From contig JAOPGA020001709.1 in assembly GCA_026419775.2 (NCBI GenBank), positions 1 to 64,000 on the forward strand: DNA of 64,000 bases, written 5' to 3'. The notes below the pieces were generated by a model. The model did no database searches. It was not told the origin of the DNA and saw nothing but the letters and a program-made list of their open reading frames with translations. Position numbers and translations under genes: made by a program. Below are positions 10,801 through 18,383 of the stretch, one piece after another (position 1 is the stretch's first letter; the number at the start of each line of letters is the position of its first letter). This stretch comes from Acrasis kona (lineage: Eukaryota > Heterolobosea > Eutetramitea > Acrasida > Acrasidae).

Positions 10801-11912
10801 AAAGTAATTTGAAATGCGAATCTCTACAAATGGAATTTACAAGAGAGTTAAATACACACAAGGAGGAACTAAAGATAATTAAAAATTTACAAAAAAATGA
10901 AAAAAATAAAAATGAGGATTTGGAGATTGTGGATGATTCAAAGAGTGAAAGGTCCATAAGGGAGTTAGAGGATTGTATAATGAATTTGAAAAACAAGGTG
11001 GAGTTGAATGACCAGCAATCAAAGGAATTGAACATTACAAAAGTTGGTCAACTAAAAGAAATTGCTATTGATGAACATCAAAAGGAGCTGGATAGGTTGA
11101 ACAAGGAACGAGATGAATTAGAACTAAGAAAATCTCAATTAATTCAAAATGATTCAAATTTATTAGTTGACCAGATTACAAAATTACATCAATTGTTCAA
11201 TCCTCAAGATGAGCACATAACTGATGTTGGGGTCATGATACACAACTTGAGTCAACACTTCACAAAATGTGATTCAAAATCAAGTTGCGATGAAATTAAT
11301 CAGTTAAAATTGAAACTACAAAACGCGGAGAGGAACTTCGAATATGTCACTATGAAATTGGAATTCTCCGAAAATCGATATTCGGAATCACAGATTGTGC
11401 ATCGTAAAGAATTATCGGAGCTTATCAAGAAGTACAAGTATTCATGTCAGTTAGTGTCAGAGTTTGAACAAGATCGTGAACAGTTAATTCAAAAGATCCA
11501 AATCAATAGCGCAAAGCATTTGAAGGAGATGGATAAATTAAAAGTGCAGGTCAAGAAGAGTTCTGGAGAAGAGGTTTTAAGAAGCGACCAAATCAAGAGT
11601 GTCAAAGAGTTAATTCAAGCTGTGAAATCTAAAAATAAAATGCAGGACGTGTTGACTGAGGTGAATAAAACTTTTAGAAAGACATCAGCCAAAGTCATCA
11701 AGAGACAAAATACAATTATCGAAAAACAAGACCAAGAGAACTACATGTTGACAGATTCCAGGCAAGTTAAAATATTCATTCCTAAAAAATCCAAAAAGAT
11801 TAGAAACTGTGTCGACTATGTGCTAATGCTATTATCATTTGGTGCCGTTGCGATCACTGTTGTATTATTGTTAATAATCAAGACTTTAAGAGATGTAAAA
11901 TTAATAAATTAA
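7884..11912 (+). CDS. Golgin-like long coiled-coil protein with C-terminal membrane anchor
   Basis: 1342 aa without visible introns. The first 120 residues are Ser/Pro-rich and probably disordered. From about residue 180 to 1300 the sequence is almost continuous heptad-type coiled coil (repeated patterns such as LQSELSSLKQLKESIQLEL and LQSENEKLNLQI). Near the C-terminus a hydrophobic segment, VDYVLMLLSFGAVAITVVLL (about 1310-1332), is followed by only about ten residues, KTLRDVKLIN. Coiled coil plus tail anchor is the layout of giantin-like or golgin-84-like Golgi tethers, which fits a cytosolic rod anchored by its C-terminus. This is an architectural argument only. A nuclear-envelope or other membrane tether is equally compatible. 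The stop lies 3 bp from the stop of the convergent TPR gene, and AATAAA overlaps the stop region. Confidence 0.8.
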   Translation: MDDSFCSSDGQLTNMSLDNIEQIDRPTLNILYPSSPVYLAPTPENIHTLDGMFNRFSPTKTTLWSEQSSNPTLNISPSKRRRLGPYEVFQNIVGKEKIKKNLQLKGSKEEVANCILETAAIKQTCIALEEQLRTLSNKSSAKRLVKEESVMATPSPTQSGDNMDEKSKFPSRKDSIPPIDPLEHEKIISILRSQIFVLEEDVESFKQKISSVEDYENKKYENEKLEKESILKSYTDLKKDYDDTINLLQETVESREEITAQLNESRLKSNQLSADLIEAKQKLTIASEEWRTTVLELNKSNDDISKLQVQLESIKVECQKANHSYDVAVSQVDESNNLRESLMKQIDQSNNTQIRELESKSEQLYRQLKLSETAHAVTSQQLCDLYSRYELLEKIQFESKERSNQLQDLIEITSKDLQSARERNQMLSEKLEQTRSHYELELHRAKSILELDLKDNKETSQSLQKELEKSTREIRILEERNEQLYTDICALQSNSESTINNLKREQESSLSSIKEAHSALSHDLEIKHQEDMNHHREEFESLNSQYQSCLQNQFNLQYQIKQLENELKEYRDGNKSELDSVRETFHQELIQRNTTLQNVQIELETTSSELSEYKNKNQILSEKMQTLQSNYESRIKEMKDVFEADLSKCKRKYENYIENMKQINHSEFKQMSETLTNQITKLKSELSLEKQNVKETIENSQIFQNEYLSQIDELQSKLDGSDQIISNQAIEFNNQMITIQQSHLQQKESFAQQIQQLQFQLESKMKELEQAVSLNLILSDHLEQSESLIQKSNLDQKDQFNHLQSENEKLNLQIMNHTIDFKCQFEAIQSAFEVELLSRVNQQCGNLEVQLTHCNVKLKDMETEMDRLQQKQLLELNNKQQHLDAMKADHWMVVQQLESQIESLQIRLDLEMQSNLDLNLRLETSNLKAIELSQEIENLKNQSNHDSNQIKNLQSELSSLKQLKESIQLELNQSNLKCESLQMEFTRELNTHKEELKIIKNLQKNEKNKNEDLEIVDDSKSERSIRELEDCIMNLKNKVELNDQQSKELNITKVGQLKEIAIDEHQKELDRLNKERDELELRKSQLIQNDSNLLVDQITKLHQLFNPQDEHITDVGVMIHNLSQHFTKCDSKSSCDEINQLKLKLQNAERNFEYVTMKLEFSENRYSESQIVHRKELSELIKKYKYSCQLVSEFEQDREQLIQKIQINSAKHLKEMDKLKVQVKKSSGEEVLRSDQIKSVKELIQAVKSKNKMQDVLTEVNKTFRKTSAKVIKRQNTIIEKQDQENYMLTDSRQVKIFIPKKSKKIRNCVDYVLMLLSFGAVAITVVLLLIIKTLRDVKLIN

Positions 11913-11915
11913 TCA

Positions 11916-13049
11916 TCATGTATTTAATGTTTTATTTTTCATTGCTAATGTAACTCTGTGTAATGCTTCTTTAATGTCGTTGGAGTTTGGATTGTGCTGC
12001 AAAACTAATTTATATCCCTCAACACTCTCTACAAAATTTTTCATCATCTCATGAGCAAACGCTCTCCTGTACATTGATTTTACATGATTCGGATCATACT
12101 TCAAACACAAAGTGGCGTCTTCAATGGCACGTCCGTATAATCCAAGCTTAATGTAGGCAGCTGCACGGTTACTGTATAATGTTGCTGTTCCAAATTCTTC
12201 ATGATGGGCATCGATGGAAGTCAAAGCGATGGCAACAGTGTAGGCGCGTATGGAGGCTTCAAACTCTCCGCTTCTGAATTTTGTATCTCCTTCAGCTCTT
12301 AGTTTAATTACGTCTTCAAGTGTTGTGCTTGTTTTTTCTTGTTTTACTTTTGTGCTTCTTTTTGTTCTTGTTGATGGTGGCCTGTTAATTGTTAAAAAAA
12401 AGATGAAAATATGATGGACTTGCCTTTTCAAGTGTATGATGCCATCTTCTTCAGGCGTTTCATTTTCTGCGAGACCACTGTGGAGTAGAGAATTGTACAT
12501 GATTAGAAGGCTGTTTACTATAAAATAAGATATAAATCTCTTGAGTACACAAAGAGCATTTAATATCGAAGTATCTGGAACTCTAACGTTATACTTTTGA
12601 AGAATGGTATGGATAAATTTTTCATCATCCTTTATTGTATGTGTTATGATTGTCACGGCAAACATTAAGAGTACCTTTAAGCAGTGCTGTCCTCCTCTCT
12701 GCATTTGTATTGCAGTGTTGACGTTATGTATCAAATCTGAGCATAGCTCCAAGTATAAGTTTTCTTGGTGAAGCCATTCTTGCGCTTGTATACCACAGTA
12801 TTCAGAACCAATCATTAATCCCATCCACTGACAGCACTTTTCAATCATCTGACTACGGTATTCCATGTCAATACGTAGCCAATAAGAGGAAAAGCTGCGA
12901 CCGTTTTGTGACATTTGCTCATCAAGATTATCTTGAGCTTTGTGTAACCGCTCCTCCATACTCCGTATTTGAGATGTATAAGATTCATTCTTTTGAAACG
13001 CAATAACACGGCGAAATACTTCCATAAAGTTCATGTTTGCATGTTCCAT
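11916..13049 (-). CDS. TPR-repeat protein (TTC1-like C-terminus)
   Basis: 363 aa if a 42-bp in-frame GC-AG intron at 12382-12423 is removed; its donor reads AG|GCAAGT and its acceptor TTAACAG. Unspliced, the protein would contain an odd hydrophobic insert (VHHIFIFFLTINR), which supports removal. The C-terminal third (from about residue 235) has three tetratricopeptide repeats: LRAEGDTKFRSGEFEASIRA, LYSNRAAAYIKLGLYGRAIE and KSMYRRAFAHEMMKNFVESV. These form the usual co-chaperone-type binding groove. The N-terminal 210 residues are helical and unfamiliar. The repeat arrangement resembles TTC1-like adaptors that bind Hsp90/Hsp70 tails, but the N-terminal part differs, so that link is tentative. 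Convergent with the coiled-coil gene; the stops are 3 bp apart. Confidence 0.82.
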   Translation of the reverse strand: MEHANMNFMEVFRRVIAFQKNESYTSQIRSMEERLHKAQDNLDEQMSQNGRSFSSYWLRIDMEYRSQMIEKCCQWMGLMIGSEYCGIQAQEWLHQENLYLELCSDLIHNVNTAIQMQRGGQHCLKVLLMFAVTIITHTIKDDEKFIHTILQKYNVRVPDTSILNALCVLKRFISYFIVNSLLIMYNSLLHSGLAENETPEEDGIIHLKRQVHHIFIFFLTINRPPSTRTKRSTKVKQEKTSTTLEDVIKLRAEGDTKFRSGEFEASIRAYTVAIALTSIDAHHEEFGTATLYSNRAAAYIKLGLYGRAIEDATLCLKYDPNHVKSMYRRAFAHEMMKNFVESVEGYKLVLQHNPNSNDIKEALHRVTLAMKNKTLNT

Positions 13050-13142
13050 CTATTGAAAATATTGAGGTTACTATTACAAAATATTTAAAAAGATTTGTTG
13101 AGATTTATTGTGCTCTACAAACAGATTGACCCAGTGTCAAGC

Positions 13143-15571
13143 CTAAAAGTGTTTTTCGCTAAAAGTGTTCACAAAAGCTTTTTGTTCGCCTCTTCCTTTC
13201 ATCGTGATGCACCTATCCCTCAACATTGTTAGTGAAATGTCATTTTCGTATCCTTCGACACACATAGCCGACGCAATGTTCTTCTCAGCACTTTCTGTAC
13301 GCATTAGTTTAATGTCTTGGATAATTTCTTCGGATAAGGTTTCAATTGCAATGTGACTTGTAGTAGCTTCTGATTTTAATGCTAATGGTTCGTATATGAC
13401 TGTTTCTTGAGACCTTCCCTTGACTGTTACAATGTCTACTGCTCTGCATACAATCCTATGTTTGATGAGGTTTCTTGTTTCCCCACTGATTAACACGTCC
13501 ACGTTGTAGTATTTACAAAGAGGTTCCAACCTTGCAGCCAAATTAACATTGTCTCCTAATGCAGTGTAATTGAGCCTTTGGGATGACCCGAACTGAGTGG
13601 TGTTAGTCTTTTTGGAATAAGATTCTTACGTTTCCTATGAGGGCGTGGCCGTGGTGAACTCCAATTCTGCAACGAACTTTGGGTAGTCCTCTCTCTTCAA
13701 ACTCATCATCCATCATTTTTAACTTTTCTGTGCATCTGATGGCGGCGGTGACGGCTAGGACTTGAGCGTCATCCACTTTTGTAGGTACATTCCAGAGAGC
13801 CTATTGTGATTAATTAATAAGTTTGAGATGAACATACCATGATTGCGTCTCCAATGTATTTGTCAACGAATCCTCTGTTCTCAATGATGATGTTAGTCAA
13901 CTCTTCCATTGCTCCTCCGATTAGTATCAATAAATCATCTGGCGATAACGCTTCTGAGAGAGATGTCTAAAAAAATTTTTAGAATTAACAGCAACGGTAA
14001 TCTTACAAAATCAACAATGTCCAAGAAGAAATACGTTGCATCTTTCGACACTAATCCAAGAGTCGCAACTTGGTTTGTTATCATGGTGCTAGAATTAATG
14101 TTAAAAGTTGAATTGAATTGGGACTCACTTCTTGATGACTGCTTCAGGTACATACTTCTTAAATGATCTTAAGGCATATACCATGCTAAAGAAGCTCATT
14201 TGGATGTTATAAACCTCGTTCAGGAAGGAGGAATTCTCTGTAATCATCTCCAAAGACATCCTACTCACATCCTTCATCTGATTAGAGAGTTTCGAAAGTG
14301 GATTTGTAATCAGCAAAGTCAACACTATTGCAGCAATGATAGACACAATTAGTCCTCCTGTGATAACTCCGTAAATGACATTGTTAGAACTATAAACAAA
14401 TCCAAAAATATCTTGGTTTGGAATCACAACAATAATAGCCCAGTCTAATGTTTTGGATACAGTCAAGTTCAACACTTGCACAGCAATGTCCTGCCCATCT
14501 ATTTTGTAAGTGTTTGACACGGTTGAGTCGAAAGATTCTTTAACAATATCACCAAACGAACCATACTGTGCAAGTAGGTTGATTGAAACTCGGGATATCA
14601 AAAAGTCACTGCTATTTACCGCCTTCACTTGAACCCCTTTGATCACAATTTCTCCAACACTTGATGCGATAAAGGATCCTTTTGTGTCAACTATATAGCA
14701 TTTAGAACCTTTTGTGAGTGGAATTGAGCGAAGAAATTGATCTATCGTAACCAGCTGCAAAGATACACTGAGCACACCAGTTAAAGTTCCATCCTGATTG
14801 TAAGCAGGGGCACTATAAGTGGTTCCTACGTCGATACCGTTGGAGTAGGTGTACACTTCTTGCCACATTGCTCTTCTATTTGTAACGGCTAGCGTATACC
14901 AGGGTCTTGCTCTTACGTTATAATTAGCTCTAACTGCAACAGGTCCCCAACCGGGAATTGGTATTCCGGTTGTATTTGATGCAATATACAAGAACCTATC
15001 GGTTGAGTTTGCCGCTTTGTAGTACAGATAAATTGTTCCATTTGAGTTTTTTTCAGTCGAAACATACATACCCTCCTCTGTTCCAATATCAACGCTGCTG
15101 ATTGTAGCAAAAGGCATCATAATTCTAAATGTTTGGTTCATTAGTGACATTGCATTTTTCAAGTCAAAAACTCCTCCACCATACTCTCTTTTCATAATAT
15201 CGCTTACCTATAATGTCAGTTAATAAAAAGTCAAAACATACAACTAATGGGACACCGAGACTACTCACTGTGGAGTCCTTTATTCTTGATGAAATTTGTC
15301 CTTGAAGCAAGGATCCAATTTGTGAAATCGAACTTTGCGAGGTCAAAAATGAAGTAAGGAACACGAATAGAAACGCCAAAAGTAGCTGTAGTATGAAAGC
15401 TACTGGCAATATAAATCTTATGCTAGCAAAAGCTCTAAAGAATGTTTGCACTTTGCTCTTTTTTGAGATCTCAGCTATCTCCTGGCTAGAGCTAATGCTA
15501 CCCCTTCGGACAAGACCAACAGTTTCCGCTACTTCTACGTCGTGTGCGTAAACCTTCCTCACCGAAACCAT
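13143..15571 (-). CDS. Membrane adenylate cyclase with extracellular Cache sensor domain
   Basis: Six exons (15242-15571, 14129-15207, 14007-14088, 13838-13966, 13630-13800, 13143-13592) with introns of 34-40 bp give 746 aa. Domains in order: a short cytosolic N-terminus; TM1 (FILPVAFILQLLLAFLFVF, about 52-70); an extracellular dCache-type ligand-binding region (about 75-380), including RARPWY and YSAPAY; TM2 (GVITGGLIVSIIAAIVLTLL); a HAMP-like linker; and a class III nucleotidyl cyclase domain. Catalytic features are all present: metal Asp residues in FLDIVDF and YIGDAIM, the adenine-selecting Lys in DKYIGD with Thr in NYTALGD, and the transition-state Asn and Arg in VNLAAR. This suggests a homodimeric enzyme making cAMP from ATP in response to an external small ligand. 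The catalytic domain is class IIIb-like. The sensed ligand is unknown. Confidence 0.9.
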
Positions 15572-16167
15572 ACTTCAACTGAACTTTGCGTTGGCCAAAA
15601 GACAAATGAGTAGTGCTCTTTTCTTAAAAATAATACATTTTGCCAAAAAAGTTTAGATTCCCATGACATCAGTTGAGAGAAAGCTGTTCAAAAAGGAAAG
15701 ATTATTTAGGAGCCCAAGCAGTTGCATGTTAAAACCCTATTAAAGGTTCTATGAGATATAATTCACAGATTCAAATGTTTCGTATAAATATGCTGATGAA
15801 GTATGTGTTGATCTCTGTGATAACCAACACTACTTCTGCCGCTCAATACTTTTTGAACTATGAATCATCTGATACTTAGAAATACCAATCCGTATTTGAA
15901 CTATCAGAGAGTTGCAAGATGGTTATGGTTGGAAGAGACTCAAAGCAAAGAGAGCAATCATTGTTGTCTAAATTGACGTTTGGTACATTCCAATAAACAT
16001 GAATTTATTTTAATTTTTTCTTTGCAACGATTTAAGGGTACTTCCACTACCACTTTGTAGAAGTCTTCGAACGACCCAATGTATACTAAACCCCGTCTAA
16101 ATTGGAGTTCAATTTGAATGATGCATGTTGACTATCTTTACAACCTTTGTTTATTGAAACATTCACC
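15572..16167. other. Divergent promoter region
   Basis: 596 bp between the starts of the Cache-cyclase gene (minus) and the helical protein gene (plus). AT-rich, no RNA gene or repeat recognised. A short upstream ATG frame at 16118 overlaps the beginning of the next gene in another frame and could be a 5' leader. Confidence 0.45.
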
Positions 16168-18333
16168 ATGTTCACATGGTGCCATTCAAGCATTAGGGCG
16201 AGAAAACAGCCCAAAGAATCCAGAGAAAAAGCAAAAGAATTTTGGAAGAACGCTTTTGATGGAAACATCAAAGAACCAGAAATCGACCAAGAAATTATTA
16301 ATCAACTACAGCTTGACGTTAATGCAGAAAACAACAAATGGAATGAGTTTTTCATACAGTATTTCGAAATCAACCAAAAACTATACACGGACAAAATGCC
16401 CCTGGTTTCCCTTTTCATACAAAGTCTTGCAAGAAACCCGAAACGGTATTTGTCGGAAAAAATGGACTATGACCTACAAGAAGACATTACTAACATGATT
16501 TACGGAGTTCTAGACCACATTACTGCAGATTATAAACTTGAAGACTCCAATCTTCAGCTCTTTACTGACTGCTGTTGGGTTTTGAGATTTGTTGCAAAAT
16601 CTTGTGACGACCAAGCTTTTTCAAAACTTGTAAGGGCATTGCTTGTTGGTGCAAAATACTCTCTTGATGTTCCTGACAGTCAACTCTATTGTCATGCACA
16701 TCACAGAAAAACATTGTATAAATGTCGCAATCAATGTTTTAAACTATTGGATTATTACAGCAATCACCTGCTGAGAAGTTTTTCAGCAGTTCTACCAGAA
16801 CTCTTGGATATTCTTGCAGACGATGACGCTCTCGAAAAGGAGTGGAATATGGCGGAGGTGATGTTGTCATCTGCCGCTGGAACATGCATGGGCACTTACT
16901 TTGTTGATAGACCTGCACTTGGTAACCAGTCTAAAGTGCAACAAAATTTAAAAAGTATTTTTGATGAATGTATTCGCATTTATAATTCTTGCAATGTACA
17001 TCCTCTTTTGAAATGTTCTGCCGTGCACTTTTTGGTCCAGTATTTGTGTGAAATCGATGATTGTTTGGAGGAGCTCATCGATGATGTAATAAATATTGTT
17101 GAGTCGGCTATTCTTAATAGTGATGTTCGACTGCGTAAGGTTGGTTTGTTGTGTTGTGAATTCTTATTTGGGGACAGTCCTATGCCGAAATCAATTTATG
17201 AAAGAACTTGTGATATTCTTGAAAAATTTATGGAAGAGCGATGGGATACAGTCCTCAAAGAAGAGGATGTTGATTGTTTTAATCCAGTTTTTGAAATTAT
17301 TAGATGTATTTTGTCGCGTTGTTCCGAGGGACCATCGAATAGGGCTCTCCTAATTGCAAAGAGTATTATTCCTGATTTAATAAAAAGCAAGTCGGCGCTT
17401 GTTCCCTTGTTGTTTCAGTTCTTAGATGACAAGACTTTTGAAATCAATGATAGTTCTCGTCTCGAATGCATCAAGGTGGCCATTGAGAGAACTAACGAAA
17501 TACATTCTCGAGGAGCTGCTGACGAAGATTATTACTACTCTCAATATTTATGCAGAATATTATCCGAGGCAAAAATGGATTCCTTTTTAGATTATTTTGG
17601 TAGGGATAACATGGAGTCTTTTAAAAAGATGGTGATTCATGTGGTCACTAATAGCCTAACAAATTATTCTGTTTTTGCATATATTGGTACTTTGTGTGAA
17701 GTCGAGTCGTTGCATATTCTGATCCCCTCTGATGATCCTGATTTTAAAAAGAAGTTTGTTTATCTAATGATATCTCGTGCGACTCAGACCACAAGTATTT
17801 TAGACTACAATAAATTTGTTAAAGGTTCTGAAGAACAAAAGTATTTCAATGCTCATGATGCAATGTTTGAACTGCATAATCTGGTAAAATTCTACAGTGG
17901 TGACGAAATAATTTTTAATGCCATACGGTATCATCTAAAAGAAATTTATTCTTGCTTTACGCCAGTAGAGCTTGTAAACAATGAAAACATTTGTGTTCTT
18001 GAAAATCACATCTCCCTATATGCTCAAATGTGCTTCTTGTTCCCTTCTTACATGTTTGAATGTTTCGGCACAGCTAAACAAGGTTTATTATGGATAACGA
18101 CATCATACGATGTTGGGAGCACCGAAACTGATTTTAGCGATTGTCTTGATGCTCTTATGTTTATGGCTGAATACATTATCGACAACCACTTTGGTACTAG
18201 AGAGTGCAAAAATTTGGGAATGTGTTGGTCAGAGGAGGAGATGCTTGATGGACCTTATATATTGAAGAGTCATCAATTAGCAAAATTCAAAAGGATTCTA
18301 CTCGTGTTCAGAGCCTTATTGTCTGTTCAATAA
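16168..18333 (+). CDS. Unknown helical-repeat (HEAT/ARM-like) protein
   Basis: About 721 aa. I do not recognise the family. The sequence is almost entirely amphipathic helix pairs, such as LLDYYSNHLLRSFSAVLPEL, VIVESAILNSDVRLRKVGLL-type segments and FLVQYLCEIDDCLEELI. This is the look of a HEAT/ARM solenoid such as an importin or scaffold. No catalytic motif, transmembrane segment or signal peptide is seen. The first ATG in frame is at 16168; the frame also runs seven codons upstream from a TTG, and a different-frame ATG at 16118 raises the possibility of an unseen first exon. The stop codon overlaps an AATAAA motif, so the 3' UTR is probably very short. Confidence 0.65.
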   Translation: MFTWCHSSIRARKQPKESREKAKEFWKNAFDGNIKEPEIDQEIINQLQLDVNAENNKWNEFFIQYFEINQKLYTDKMPLVSLFIQSLARNPKRYLSEKMDYDLQEDITNMIYGVLDHITADYKLEDSNLQLFTDCCWVLRFVAKSCDDQAFSKLVRALLVGAKYSLDVPDSQLYCHAHHRKTLYKCRNQCFKLLDYYSNHLLRSFSAVLPELLDILADDDALEKEWNMAEVMLSSAAGTCMGTYFVDRPALGNQSKVQQNLKSIFDECIRIYNSCNVHPLLKCSAVHFLVQYLCEIDDCLEELIDDVINIVESAILNSDVRLRKVGLLCCEFLFGDSPMPKSIYERTCDILEKFMEERWDTVLKEEDVDCFNPVFEIIRCILSRCSEGPSNRALLIAKSIIPDLIKSKSALVPLLFQFLDDKTFEINDSSRLECIKVAIERTNEIHSRGAADEDYYYSQYLCRILSEAKMDSFLDYFGRDNMESFKKMVIHVVTNSLTNYSVFAYIGTLCEVESLHILIPSDDPDFKKKFVYLMISRATQTTSILDYNKFVKGSEEQKYFNAHDAMFELHNLVKFYSGDEIIFNAIRYHLKEIYSCFTPVELVNNENICVLENHISLYAQMCFLFPSYMFECFGTAKQGLLWITTSYDVGSTETDFSDCLDALMFMAEYIIDNHFGTRECKNLGMCWSEEEMLDGPYILKSHQLAKFKRILLVFRALLSVQ

Positions 18334-18383
18334 AATATTTATTTCCATCAACCCATTCACAGTCATTGTTTATTGTAAAAAAA

